Shown one piece after another: positions 33,277-45,070 of a stretch of DNA of 64,000 nt. This stretch comes from Astropecten irregularis (taxonomy: Eukaryota; Echinodermata; Asteroidea; Paxillosida; Astropectinidae): contig OZ020265.1 in the NCBI GenBank assembly GCA_963971285.1, forward strand, positions 5,248,270 to 5,312,269, written 5' to 3'. The first letter of the stretch is position 1. Every line of letters begins with the position of its first letter. The notes under the pieces were generated by a model. That model was given only the letters and a program-made list of their open reading frames with translations, did not search any database and had not been told where the DNA came from. A program made the position numbers and the translations under genes.

Positions 33277-33783
33277 GGGGCCGTCCATAAAGTACGTACG
33301 CACGAAGGGGGGGGGGGGGGGGTTGTTACCGATGCGTACGCCATGCGTACAGGGGGGGAGGGGGGTTCATGCCAATGCGTACCGTACGCAAACAAAACAT
33401 TTCCATAGCATTATCGCGCGAAAAGAGAGGTAAAAAACGTGAAAAAAGCACCGGGATTGTTTTGTTTTTTCCTTTTTTTTCTTATTCAACATGGTAAAAA
33501 ATAGTAAAATCCATCTGTAAATGTATACAAACCTGCTAAACTTTAGTCATTCATTTCAGAATTTGAAAGTGACGTCCCAATAACGGTACCGGCCCGGATT
33601 ACGGTGACATTTTATTGATGCTAAAGCAAGGGACCACGAGAAGTAAAAAACCTAATGTGGAATGCGTATGCGTACAGGGGGGGAGGGGGGGTTGGGACCA
33701 CTGCGTACGCCATGCGTACAGAGGGGGAGGGGGGGGGTCAAAAAAGTCGGCATTTCGTGCGTACGTACTTTATGGACGGCCCC
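33277..33783. mobile_element. 507-bp MITE nested in the second gypsy fossil, TAA target duplication
   Basis: Ends GGGGCCGTCCATAAAGTACG and its complement are perfect inverted repeats that extend through GTACGCACGAA / TTCGTGCGTAC. The element is flanked by TAA at 33274-33276 and 33784-33786. It contains long G runs and repeats of ATGCGTACGCCATGCGTACA in both halves. A 3-bp TAA duplication with GGG-type ends suggests the PIF/Harbinger-ISL2EU group. It has no transposase. Confidence 0.88.
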
Positions 33784-36744
33784 TAAGGAGGACTTACGCA
33801 AACTGTATCCTGTTCGCTTCACCGGAATTGGACAGTTCCCCGGTGAGTGCCATATTCAGCTCAAGAAAAACGCATGCCCTGTCGTACAACCTCCGCGCAA
33901 ATACCCGATCCAAATCAAGGAGGAACTCAAAGCTGATCTGGAAGGCATGGAGGTCATCGCTAAGGTGAAGGAGCCCACCGACTGGGTTTCGGCACTGGCG
34001 TTCAGTCGAAAGGATAACTGCAGTTTGCGAGTATGCCTTGATCCACAGACACTGAACAGAGCCTCCAAACGCACATACCACAAGACTCCTACCCTTGAGG
34101 AAATAACCATTCAGTTCAGTGGCGCGAAAGTATTCAGCAAACTCGACGCACGAGACGGGTATTGGAGGATTGTGCTGGATAAGAAATCCAGTCTACTGAC
34201 AACCTTCAATTCGCCATTCGGGCTGTATCGTTCCCAGCGACTACCTTTCGGACTCAAGGTTTCCCAAGATATCTTCCAGGAGAAGATGGACATGATCCTC
34301 CAGCAATACCCAGGGACTCTGGGAATTGCAAACGACGTAGCGTAGTTCGGGACAACGGTTGAAGAACACGACAAGCATTTGCATAACCTCATGCACGTCG
34401 CTCGCAGATACGGCCTGATCTTCAATCTGGGCAAATGCGACATACGTAAATCATGTATCAAGTTCTTCGGCTGTCTGTATGATGCATCTGGAGTACACCC
34501 GGACCCGGACAAGGTCCAGGACATACATGCACTACCCGCCTCGTTGACCATACAGACACCCTCCGCGCATTGCTCCGCAAGGACAGTGATTGGCAGTGGA
34601 CAGAATCACATCAGAAAGCCTTCACTGATCTGAAATCGTTGATCACTGCAGAGTGTACGCTTACCTACTTCAACCCACACAAACAGACAGTGGTCAAAGT
34701 CGACGCGTCCTCCAGGGGACTTGGAGCAGCTCTCTTGCAAAACGGTAAGCCAATTGCTTTCGCTAGCAAAGCCTTGACAGAAACTGAACAGCGATATGCA
34801 AATATCGAACGTGAGCTGCTGGCTGTGGTTTTCGGTTGTACCCGTTTCCACACATACCTGTACGGAGCGAAGTTTGTTGTGGAATCTGACCATAAGCTCT
34901 TGGAAAACGTCCAATACAAAAGCCTTGCCAATACTCCACCACGACTTCAGCGGATGATGCTCCGATTGCAACCCTACGATATTACGATCGTCTACAAGCC
35001 TGGTCGCGACATGGTTCTCGCTGATGCGATGTCCAGACTGAACCCTGCGATCGCTTTCGACTCCACGATTTACGCGATGCAGTTTTCGCGAGACAGACTA
35101 TCTCAGCTGAAGCAGGAGACCGCAAGCGATACTGTTCTACAACCCTTGGCAGAGATAATCATGATTGGCTGGCCAGAAGACCCCAAAGACTTGCCACTTC
35201 TGTTCAAGTAGAGATGAACTGTCTGTTGATGACGGCCTAGTCATCAAAGGCGACAGAATTGCGATTCCTGAGTCAATGCAACATGACGTCTTTGAGAAAA
35301 TACACGCAGGACACCAAGGGGTAAACAAATGCAAGTTGAGAGCCAAGGTGAGTGTGTATTGGCCTTGAACCAACAAAGACATTGAACAGTTGGTTGGGAG
35401 ATGCCCGGTGTGCCATACACACGAACGCAAACAGTATTCTGAACCGCTTATGCCACATGCGGTTCCCCAACGACCATGGCAGACCGTAGCAACGGACCTG
35501 TTCCATTTCAAGGATGCCGAGTACCTCATTTATGCAGATTACTACTCTAAGAGCACGTTCATCCGCAGAATCCATGGCCCGTGCACGAGTGCGGCCGTGG
35601 TCACTCTCTCTAAACAAATCTTCAGTGAGCAAGGCGTCCCCATGACTATCGTCAGTGACAATGGTCCCCAATATGCCAGTCACGAGTACCGCCAGTTAGC
35701 CAAGGACTGGGGTATTGACCATGTTACATCCAGCCCCAGATTTCCGCAGAGCAACGAATTCATCGAGCGCAAGATACAGACAGTGAAGTCAACCCTTGCA
35801 AAGGCTTTACAATCCAACATGGACACCTACCTTGCTCTTCTTTGTCTGCGCACAACGCCGATAGACAACACTCTTCCCTCTCCTGCAGAGCTACTATCTG
35901 GCCGGAAGCTCCGTGACAACCTCCCCTCACGGATTCGCAACGACAGACCCGACAAGGATGCTGTCCATTCCAGCTTGGTTGAGCGACAAACCAAACAAAA
36001 ACTGTATCATGACAACGCTGGTGTGCGTAAGCTCTCTCCACTGGTCCCTGGACAATTTGTGACAGTTCAGGACCACCATACGGGCAAGTGGGCACCTGCA
36101 GTTGTCAAAGACACTTGTCGTGAGCCCAGATCATACATATCGACCTATATTGCAGAAGGGCAGTAACCAGTCTACTCCAGAGCAGCGCCACGGTGGAGAC
36201 ACTTGTCAAACAAGCCACACACTGAGCCATATTGCACCCGGAGTTGACGTTTTGTCAACAAACCCAAAAGACTGGTAGAAACATAAGACTGTTTAAAGCA
36301 AGAACCAACAGCAAACTGAGTGAACAGACATAGACAAGTCTACTATTTTCTAAATTACATTTATGTTTAATTTTGCTTAGTTTGTGAAACAATTTCAGCT
36401 TAAAACAAACCAAAGTATGTTACGTGTTTACAGCTAAGACCAAGCTTCATGTACGTGTACCTTGAAACACTTTACTTTGAAACGTTACCATTCACATTCT
36501 GAGTAAAACAGTTTGTTTGTTTTTCGGTCCAAAGTAGCACCATTTTGAACACACATGTTGAGCCACCGAGATGGATTTGGCACAAAACAGTTCAGTTTCT
36601 AAAACAAAAAAAAATGCGCTGGAGAATTTACCATGTTAAAGATTTTGGTTCGAACAAAAAACTATGCTATTGACTTATAAATTGAACAGTCAACACAAAT
36701 ACTGTTGTTTTCACTTTTTAGGAGATATTTCTTAAAAAGGGGGA

Positions 36745-36901
36745 TGTAATAAGACTACATATATAACCTTGTGACCCCTGACCTCTGACCTGTACCAGCA
36801 TTACATGTATCAGTATCAGTATGACATGAACATGAAAGCACTCCGTAGTATCCAGTATTATGTGTCTCTGTATTTCATTATACCTGCCTTGCTTTATCAC
36901 A
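36745..36901 (+). repeat. 3' LTR of second gypsy fossil
   Basis: 157 bp, preceded by the polypurine tract AAAAAGGGGGA and followed by the CATGC target duplication. Confidence 0.93.
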
Positions 36902-36906
36902 CATGC

Positions 36907-38229
36907 GATTTGGTGCAATGGGAAAAGGGGGTATTATGAAGCACATTTGGCATCTTTGATTCACTTTTACAGAATATGTACCCTCCAGTCTTATATGCGA
37001 AGCCGGATCGATATCACATTAGAGACTAATTGATGGAACGAGTGAGTGCCACCAAGAGCAAAGATTATTATAGCGCTTCGCACAAGATGGATAACTGACC
37101 ATAGAGCGCTTGGAAATTGGCATGGAGGCCGCCATTCTCCATACAGATTATACACGATCCGCCATGTTGGTGTGCAAATAGCAATTAATTTGTACACGGA
37201 ACATACGGGAGCTGGGAGATTTATCAAAGAAAAGGGGAATGTTAGGCAATATTTTGGCCCAAAGTCAATTGAAACTTATTGTTTATTGTTGACATTGATG
37301 TGAAGCAGCTGAATATGAAAACGGCGATTTTTGGTGGTTTTCTGGACCTACTTTTGCAAGTATCGCACACATCGCTCATATCATCTCCGTACGTGGATCG
37401 CGCGGCGATTTCACGTTTCAGTGAGAGTTCCCAATCTTGCGCGTAGCGCTATATAATCTTTGACCAAGAGTTGGCACCACGTTGGCGAATCAAACTTCTG
37501 GGAATTTGTAGACGAAAATGTACATCATTGTAAATGGCAAACGCATTGAAAATTCTTGGTGGCGCACTTGTTTGAATCGGAGGTATTGGTACATCTCACT
37601 ATCTATTCCGTAGCCGCAGTAGTATCCTCAGCCCTTATTTTAATCGGAAGCCAATTTTCCTCATTTGGATCACCTTACGTTTATAAAAAAAAAATATCTG
37701 CTGTTACCAAATCAGAGTCTTGAGCACAATTTACATCGGTGTGCTTTGGTTGAACTTTTCTGGCCACACTGGACTCTTCATATTCTTTTGATGCGCGTAG
37801 ATTTGCAACAAAATAGCGCCCTCTTTCGGTGTGGTATTGATCAGCCCCCTCGCTCACTAAAAGCATTGTATGTAATGGTGGGCCTTGGTTGGAGGTCGTG
37901 AACATCGGTATCTTGATTAATAGCTTAACTAATAACCGTTGCCATATGCAAATCTAATGGTGCATTTCCTCACTTGCTTTATTCGGCCCACTCCCAGCTA
38001 TAGATCCGACCGATGGCTGCACGTTGTGTAACGTAGCGTGTTTGTCATACAACACATAGGATATCAGCGGCTAAACCGAATAACTTCACTTCCTTTATTC
38101 CTATCGATCTGCCAAGTGCTGTTGTCGTCAGTTCCGCAATAATGATTATTCTCTCCCTCCCTCCTCGCCTTCAGTGTTAATGCCTCAGGAACTCCCTTTG
38201 AGGCACATGTTACTTCAAAGAGTTTATTT
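36907..38229. other. Intergenic stretch, no gene recognised
   Basis: No coding region with domain-like composition and no clear repeat. CCAAT-like and E-box-like strings occur but are not clustered in a supportable promoter. Confidence 0.5.
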
Positions 38230-38238
38230 CCCCCAAGA

Positions 38239-38808
38239 TAGTCTGGTTCCCTGCCCAAAGATTCCCTGACGACTCTTACTAAAAATCTTAGGTCAGGTAT
38301 CGGCTACGGTTAAAAATAGAACATGACACAGCTGTCATGTCTGCGCAGGCGCGGAAGCTAGTTTTAGCGTTTACCGAGAATCAATTTTAGCATTCATTTT
38401 TGCACTTTTGTAAGCACATGCAATTTTATCTGGACAGAATAAGAAATCAAAGGGTGGGAAAAAAAACATACAACAAACTCCTCAAAAGTGCATAATAGGA
38501 AAAGTGCTCTGTTGTATGTGAACAATAATTATGCTCTATTTGGGCTAACTGTAGCCGGAATGTAACATATTTACATGACGTGTCTTTTCCTGAACAACGT
38601 GACCTCGCGTGACCTGTCGGAAATAGCCGAAAGTCAACGTTACTATCCGAAGTTGAACGAAAACGAGTTCGTAATGTTTCGGATTTTTCCGTAAAAGGCC
38701 AAAACTTGGTCTTTTTGGTCACGTGACCCTCCAGTACACGTAGCCGATACCGGACCCTATATTTGACAGACAATAGTCTGGCGCTTTTTGGGTCCGGGAA
38801 CCAGACTA
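38239..38808. mobile_element. 570-bp inverted-repeat element with 9-bp target duplication
   Basis: Ends TAGTCTGGTTCCC and GGGAACCAGACTA are inverted, with further inverted similarity inside (GGTATCGGCTACG / GTAGCCGATACC). The direct repeat CCCCCAAGA flanks it at 38230-38238 and 38809-38817. Nine-base target duplications are typical of Mutator-like elements (hAT and P give 8). There is no transposase. Confidence 0.85.
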
Positions 38809-38817
38809 CCCCCAAGA

Positions 38818-40205
38818 TGGTTTCTTATTGCAACGTCCGGAACTAGCCTCCCAAGGCCTTGCGGTTCTGGCCACAGTGGTGGTATTCCAGCTAGTGATCA
38901 TTAATTATTGTTGCAGTCGGAAAGACTGGACTGAGTTAATTTATAGGAATACCGCATGTAGATGGGTGGTCAGAACCCTTCTGAATGATCACTCACTTTT
39001 GTCCGAACAGTTTAGCCAGTCGGTTGTCCGGTTCTTAACAAAATTATTTTTTAGCCCACCGCCTCCCCTTTCTGCCACCTGTTCAGTTGATTCATTACAT
39101 ATCTTGTGGTCAATTAGCGGGAATCCAGTTCTGGAGTTACACAATTCTTGGCTGCCATGTGTTGCCGGAAGGGAATTTCCTAAAGTTTTCCTCCAATTAA
39201 TGGTCAGAGCAATGTTATTGATTTTTTTTTTTTGCAGGAGTTTTTCGCCCTCCCCTGAATTTTTTTTTTCCCCCAGTGTTAGCTGAATTACATTCTGAAC
39301 GCCATCGTAGCCCTATTAAGGCTTTTTATTTACCGCATTTAAACATCTCGAAATGTTTACTTTAAGTTTATTTCGTGTGATGTTTGCACAGGGCTGATTT
39401 TATTGGATGACCTCTAGTTTAAATCTTTACTGAAGGCAGGCAATGCTTGCGTGCTTTGACAACAGGGTATTTTTTTTTCTTTATCTATACTTGTTTCTGT
39501 GATTGATTCTTCTGGTTTGTTTTACTGTTGCTTTTTATGTATGTGTCTGGGTGAGGGGGGGGGATTGGTGCACAAGCGTAGCATACACTGTGGACTTCAC
39601 GACAAAGGACGTCTATATGGTGCAGTATCCTATGATATGGACTCGAACATGTCCACATAATGTTTTGATGCCAACGAAAATGCCAAAAGGAGAAATTTTC
39701 AACGTGTCTTTATCCATCGCAAATTGAAGTTCAGCATTCAAGGGATATTCGGTCCAAATTACATAATGGAAAAAGAAATGGTTACAGTTCAAATACCAAT
39801 GGTTTGAAGATGTCCTTTGAAAAGAGGCCAAGTTAATTGAAAACAGTTATTTCGTCCGTTTCTCATTATGTATAGTACGTACACTATTCATAGGCCTACT
39901 TGACATTAACAAACGGCGGGGGGTGGGTCTTCGAGCCTACTAACATTGCCACCCTTTTCATTTGTAACCTTTCAATTTTTCTCGTTTTGTTTTTGTTTCT
40001 ATTGAATTTGTATTATTTGTTCAGCTCACTGTTAGCACAACTCTTTTAATTTGTATATTTTCGTACTTTCTCGGTTTCGTTTAGGTTTATTGTGCTCTTT
40101 CCCTATACATTTTAGTTTTTTTTTTTTTGGAAAATAAGTTCTTCCTTTGAAAAGTAAACAAAAAGTTCCTTTCTCTTTCTCTTATTCTTCAGGTTCATTT
40201 TTCTA
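38818..40205. other. Intergenic stretch, no gene recognised
   Basis: A 152-codon frame at 38828-39286 and a 74-codon frame at 39503-39727 show no domain, no conserved composition and no copy elsewhere in the window. Poly-T runs occur at several places. Confidence 0.45.
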
Positions 40206-40209
40206 CGTT

Positions 40210-40650
40210 TTTTTTTCATTCTGCGTCGAGAACATCACGAACAACAACGTTTCTTTTTCTGTTTCTCTCCAGGTTTCTGTTGATGTTTCTGTTCAGTTTT
40301 TATTTACCTGCTTTTCATTCTGCTTCGAGAACAACACGCCGCCTTGATTGTTATTTACGCGTCGTTTTACTCTTGTAAACAACGTTCATTTTTCTGTTTT
40401 TCTACATGTTTTTGTTGATGTTTCTGTTCAGTTTTTATTGACCTGCTTTTCATTCTGCGTCAAGAACAGCACGACGCATGGTTTGTTATTTATGATTCAT
40501 TTTCCTCTTGTAAACAACGTTTCCTTTTCTGTTTCTCTCCATGTTTCTGTTCGGTTGTTATTGTTCTGCTTTTCATTCTGCTTCGAGAACAGCACGCCGC
40601 CTGGTTTGTTATTTACGCTTCGTTTTCCTCTTGTAAACAGCGGCAATTGT
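40210..40650. repeat. Degenerate ~125-135-bp tandem repeat
   Basis: About 3.5 copies, each with CATTCTGCGTCGAGAACA..CACG, a CTTGTAAACAACGTT block and a TTTCTGTTTCTCTCC block. Recurrences near 40214, 40318, 40451 and 40574 give irregular spacing. Confidence 0.8.
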
Positions 40651-40769
40651 ACACAGTCAAATTGACTTCAGTCACGTTCACATGTAGCATATACACAATC
40701 TGGTTTTTCAATCTGGTTTTGAGGGTGGCACTGCCACAAGAACCACGAAAGTTACTGATTAATATTAAG

Positions 40770-41130
40770 ACCAATGTTAATCATTTCCAATTTCTCTGTC
40801 CCTGTCTCTTTTTATTCCCTTCATTTTCCTTTTATTTTCCCTTTTCTTTTCCTTTGTTCTGTTATCCTTTTCTTTGTCTTTGTTTTTCTTGTTTATGTTT
40901 CTTATATTTCCTGTCATATTGTTAATTTGTTTTCTCCTTTATATTCTGTTACTTTGTTTTTCAAGTTGTTGTATTGTATTCTGCAGTTTCTTTTTCTGTT
41001 TTTGTACCAAATGTCCTATTTGTATGTTTCTCTTAAATTTCCCTCAATATGTTTTCCTTTTGGGGGTTCCTTTCTATTTCTATCTCTTCTGTTTCTTTTT
41101 GTACCTATTATTTTTCTTATTCCCATAGAA
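40770..41130. repeat. Pyrimidine-rich (TTTC/TTCC) tract
   Basis: About 360 bp that is almost purely T and C on the plus strand. The overlapping Phe/Leu/Ser-rich frames in it are compositional artefacts. Confidence 0.85.
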
Positions 41131-41884
41131 CCATCCAGTGTTGTTTTCGCTTTGCCACAAAATCAATTCTCCCATGTCGTCTTCATTATTAACAATGCCT
41201 GGTGAAATTCGCGTACATGTCATGTTTGTGCAGTGTTGTGGTAATGAGTGCCGGCTAGTTTACCTCTCTACACTAGATGTATGAAAGCCATGCAGAAGAT
41301 CTTTGCAACTTTTGTTTAACCCATGTCTCTTACTACGTTCGTTTGTTTGATAATCATTTCTGTAGGGGTACTGAGGATATGGGCTCTGGAAGAAAGGTTC
41401 CGAGTGATTTGTTTCATCTTTTGTAATGTTTGCATGTTATATAATTGAAATTTTGTAGCATAATTATTGTTCAAGATGAAACAAACTGCAAATATGAACA
41501 ATTGATAGTAAATTCCCACATTTGCCTAGGTAATCATGAACGTGTCCTATCCTGTCCCAACCGTTGTTATCTTGTTCCGTTCTTGTTTTGCTTTATTTTG
41601 TTCTAGTTTTCTTTGTCGTTGTAATTCCTTTTCTTTTCCCATTGTCATCAAACCGGCAAGGGCTGGTTTCGCCTGCGGTTTATAAATCATTCCCCACATC
41701 TATTTGTCTTTGGTAAAACTGTCTCATTGGTCGTGCGTATTTGCCTGGCATTTGCCAAGAACTGACCAACGTCTTGTTTACCACCCGTTAAACCTTTACA
41801 TTCTGTCAAATTTACATCCGTAGAAACAATGCAACACGAGGCAATTATAACTCATATTATGTTCATGCTTGGAGTTTAGAGGAC
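41131..41884. other. Intergenic stretch, no gene recognised
   Basis: AT-rich; nothing supportable. Confidence 0.5.
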
Positions 41885-42490
41885 CTGACGCATTTTTATC
41901 ATTGAGGATTTTTAACGAAGGCTAAATGACAAGAGGACAAGAACATGGAAGTAAAGATATACGTGAAAGAACATATAATGGTGGGTAGCCGTGTCAGTCT
42001 GATAACATATACAATACAAAAATAGTGCTACTTGTATTTTTGTATTTTATGTGAAACAACATGGAAGTAAAGATATGCGTGAATGGATGGGAGGATCGGG
42101 ACAAAAGATGGGAAGGATGGGAAGGGTTGGGTTAAGCATGCTGGGTCAGGAAAAGTGGGATATGGAGTAGGCAAGATCAAAGGTTAACAACAACAAAGGC
42201 GAGGAGAAGAATGGGCAGGGGAAATGTGATTAACAAGGGAGTTAAGACTCTTATTTTATGTACATCACTTCTGCATCTACCCTAACCCTCTTGTTAAGAG
42301 GATTAGGGTAGATGTTGAAGTGATGTGAACACAAAAAAATGTATTTCATTTTATTCTTCAGATTATTTGCTAGGGGATAGTGAGAAACTGCCAGAAAACC
42401 TTTGTGCTACCGAAAAATTTTTTTTTGGCACGTGGCGCATTTGCTTGCCTGAAAGACACGTTGCGTAACACGTAAGCAGTGGCATGATGC
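41885..42490 (-). mobile_element. Penelope-like element tail (non-coding)
   Basis: GACCTGACGC...CGAAGGCTAAATGAC and AGGACAAGAACATG, then a purine-rich GGGAGGATCGGGACAAAAG stretch, match the region 58030-58240 after the Penelope coding fragment and, inverted, 63485-63725. It includes a hairpin at about 42252-42328 (ATCTACCCTAACCCTC / GATTAGGGTAGAT) and ends with a GCACGTGG...CGTAAGCAGTGGCA block shared with 63500. Confidence 0.65.
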
Positions 42491-43314
42491 AAACATGGTA
42501 CATGAAATGAAATTATTTCGATTTCAATACCATATCATCTGTTCCAAAATATAAGGATTTACTTTTTAATAATCGCATCTTAAGACGAGGTTTTTGTTTT
42601 GGATATAAGCAGAGAGACGAATTATCATTGTTTTCTGACGTCATCACAGATTGTCCATACGATACCATACAGCCATTCCCAGTATATTTCATCCGTCTAG
42701 AGAGTCACGTTAGTGGTTTTTACACACATATATATACATAATATATATACATGCAAATAAAGCTGACCAATCACACCCCGGTATGGATGGTTATACGTCA
42801 CAAATATGCATATGCATGAGGAAAACCGAATACGACATTCACAGGATAACCAATCAGCGCGTCACGCGAAGCTGGTTCCTCTCTTGCTGGGTGCTGAGGT
42901 GGAATACGTGCGCGGTCTTTCAGCGACTCTCAATTTCACTGCTCAGTCGTTTTCGCAGTAGAGTGAAATGTTGGTCGTTGGGTAAGACGACACAAACAGC
43001 CATCTCTTTGACAATCGAGTGATCCTGAAATCGCGACTGATACTTATTTAACCCTTGAACAATAACGGCTGTTAACAATATCGCCCGTTTCAAACAACAA
43101 CATTAACAAAACAAGCCAGCTATCGAAATCTCTGAACAAATGCTATAGTGTAAATCGACATATCTATTGTGCATTTGAACTGTTCCGGTTTGAATTGTTT
43201 GAACTGTTCTTCATCTCCACAATCTGTTACCGAGGCTTATACAAAACTACAAGTGTACTACAAACGCAACTTCATTTTCGTCAGCCTCTGATGAAACCAA
43301 TTCAAGCTGCAACA
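42491..43314 (+). promoter_or_regulatory. Upstream region of the intact PAN/fibrinogen gene
   Basis: No gene. Two CCAATCA boxes (about 42767 and 42850), a TACGTCA CRE-like site near 42796 and ATGCATATGCAT octamer-like sequence near 42806 lie 460-560 bp before the chosen start. The same pair of motif types, CCAAT and TACGTCA, occurs upstream of the minus-strand relatives. Promoter function is inferred only. Confidence 0.4.
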
Positions 43315-44328
43315 ATGAAAAATCTTCGTGGTATTCAGTTGTGTGATGTCATTCTATTCCTCGGACATGTCTTAGCAACCTTTGCTTTAGGAAGTTCATG
43401 CAGTCAGCGCACCTGGATGTTCCATGCTGTTGAAAACAGAGCATTGAGAGGGTTTGCCTATGCGAACTACACAGTGCGTTCCCATGTCATCTGTGGAAGG
43501 GAATGCAGCACGGATGTGGCTTGCAAATCATTCAATTACTATAAAGGTAGTAATCTCTGCGAATTGAACACTATGACTCGGAAGAATCATTGTAAAAACC
43601 TCATCGGATCTGATGGGAGTGTTTACTTTGATGTAGATGAAGACACACATCTCTTATCATTACGTGATAGCTCCTTGGACCGAAAGAGGAGTTGCAAGAT
43701 GCTCTTAGATGCAGGTTATAATTCAAGCGGTGTGTACACAATCTACCCATGTGGCATCTTTGATAGAGGTGTCCCGGTCTTCTGTGACATGCAATCTGAT
43801 GGCGGTGGTTGGACGGTCTTTCAGAGGCGACAGGACGGCAGTGTGGACTTCTACCGTAACTGGGCCGAGTACCAGTCTGGCTTTGGTAATCTGACCGGTG
43901 AGTTTTGGCTTGGCAATGATAACTTAGTGACTGTAACGTCTGATGATTCACGTGGAACTTGGGAGATACGAGTTGATTTGGAGGACTGGGATAACAGCAG
44001 AGCGTGGGCAAAGTACGAGAATTTCAAAATATCTCCGGGTATGTACACTTTGAAAATCGGCCAATACGATACCAGTAGCACTGCTGGTAACTCTCTGCAG
44101 TATCACGGGGGACGTCACTTTACGACCAAGGATGTTGACAATGACGAATGGTCAGGCAATTGTGCTCATTACACTGGAGGCTGGTGGTTCAAAGCCTGCA
44201 TTCAAAGCAATTTGAATGCTAGATTTGGACAGCATATCCCGTATAATGGTATTGTTTGGCATGGTTTGAAAGGGTTTAAATATTCTTTGAAAGGGAGCTC
44301 CATGAAAATTCGTGAAACCGGTATTTAA
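43315..44328 (+). CDS. Secreted PAN/apple + fibrinogen C-terminal domain protein (ficolin-like)
   Basis: A 337-residue single-exon protein. The frame stays open 40 codons upstream, but Met at 43315 is chosen because a signal peptide follows at once (DVILFLGHVLATFALG, residues ~11-26) and the paralogue at 62123-63133 starts equivalently. Residues 29-105 form a PAN/apple-like domain with Cys at 29, 60, 64, 70, 82 and 93. Residues 126-337 are a fibrinogen-related domain of normal length, with the hallmark GGWTVFQRRQDGSVDFYRNW, GEFWLGND and the GGWWFKAC..SNLNARF block. Family members are secreted lectins that bind acetylated sugars and serve in innate immunity or adhesion. No collagen or coiled-coil segment is present, so it is not a canonical ficolin. 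It is the only intact member of five here. Confidence 0.9.
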   Translation: MKNLRGIQLCDVILFLGHVLATFALGSSCSQRTWMFHAVENRALRGFAYANYTVRSHVICGRECSTDVACKSFNYYKGSNLCELNTMTRKNHCKNLIGSDGSVYFDVDEDTHLLSLRDSSLDRKRSCKMLLDAGYNSSGVYTIYPCGIFDRGVPVFCDMQSDGGGWTVFQRRQDGSVDFYRNWAEYQSGFGNLTGEFWLGNDNLVTVTSDDSRGTWEIRVDLEDWDNSRAWAKYENFKISPGMYTLKIGQYDTSSTAGNSLQYHGGRHFTTKDVDNDEWSGNCAHYTGGWWFKACIQSNLNARFGQHIPYNGIVWHGLKGFKYSLKGSSMKIRETGI

Positions 44329-44394
44329 ATCCACTCTTTTAAAACGAATTCAACCGAATTAAAAAAAACACAAGTCACCCATTTATCCAAATAT

Positions 44395-45070
44395 GAATGA
44401 GGCATTTTAAAGAACACTTGGTATGCTAATTCAAAAAAAATTGGGCTGATGGAGGCTTTAGATATCGGCAAGATAAAAAAGTATCTGAGTTTTCCTATCA
44501 TGCAACGGATTATCACTTTGCTTTTCATGACCAGAATTGACTACTGTAATGCATTGTTTGGTGGTCTACCCCAGACCACACTAGCCCCTTAGCAGACGGT
44601 TCAAAACTGTGCGGCCAGAATTCTCACAGGGACTAGAAAGTTTGATCATATAACACCGGGTGCTCATGGAACTTCACTGGCTTCCAGTCAAATATCGGAT
44701 TTTTTATAAGCTGGGCTTGCTCGTTTATAAATGTATTAACGGTCAGTGTCCAAACTACTTGAATGAATTAATAATTAGTACTAGATCTGTTTCTCGTAGA
44801 CCTACTCGCCAGTCCCAAGATCCAACAAGGTTACACTATCCAATGACTAAGTTGTCTTTATATGGTGACAGAGCATTTTTAGTAGTTTCTCTACGTATCT
44901 TTTTAAGCAAGCGTTTTTATGATAATAGTCAAAAAGATATTTGGGAAATTTTTAACATTTACTATTGTTTGATGCCACTGTGTTTTTGCCAAATTTGTTG
45001 TTTTACTATTATTATTCGTGACGACAGCCGTTGCCGCTATAAACAAAAGGGAAAAGATGGTCTTATATTA
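44395..45070 (+). mobile_element. LINE fragment: C-terminal reverse-transcriptase region
   Basis: Conceptual translation gives RIDYCNALFGGLP, QNCAARILTG, KFDHITP, then in another frame LHWLPVKYRIFYKLGLLVYKCINGQCPNYL and LYGDRAF, the standard order at the C-terminus of CR1/L2/Jockey-type LINE polymerases. It is degraded: one stop falls after GLPQTTLAP (near 44590) and a frameshift falls between KFDHITPG and ELHWLPV (near 44660). The 5' part is missing. It starts within ~70 bp of the fibrinogen gene's stop. Confidence 0.85.

Larger units (their letters stand above)
31531..36901 (+). mobile_element. Second gypsy-type LTR fossil, complete ends, broken inside
   Basis: Two 157-bp LTRs (31531-31687, 36745-36901) starting TGTAATAAGAC and ending TTTATCACA are flanked by the 5-bp target duplication CATGC (31526-31530 and 36902-36906). 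The primer site directly follows the left LTR, and the polypurine tract AAAAAGGGGGA precedes the right LTR. Parts: gag at about 32.0-32.5 kb (capsid-like, QRFVQTDNESVDEFYMRC), a two-knuckle CCHC region at about 32.5-32.65 kb, protease (VDTGAQGN) at about 32.9 kb, RT at about 33.8-34.5 kb, RNase H at about 34.6-35.0 kb and integrase at about 35.25-36.1 kb. It is unlike the first gypsy family. It is clearly broken, with several interruptions and a nested MITE; the LTRs differ at several sites, so it is older than the first block. Confidence 0.92.

Noticed and set aside
38828-39286. 152-codon open frame as a gene
   Set aside because: No domain, no signal peptide, low-complexity Phe/Pro runs and poly-T encoded stretches.
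40348-41205. Phe/Leu/Ser-rich frames as membrane proteins
   Set aside because: They come from a pyrimidine-rich tract and a degenerate tandem repeat.
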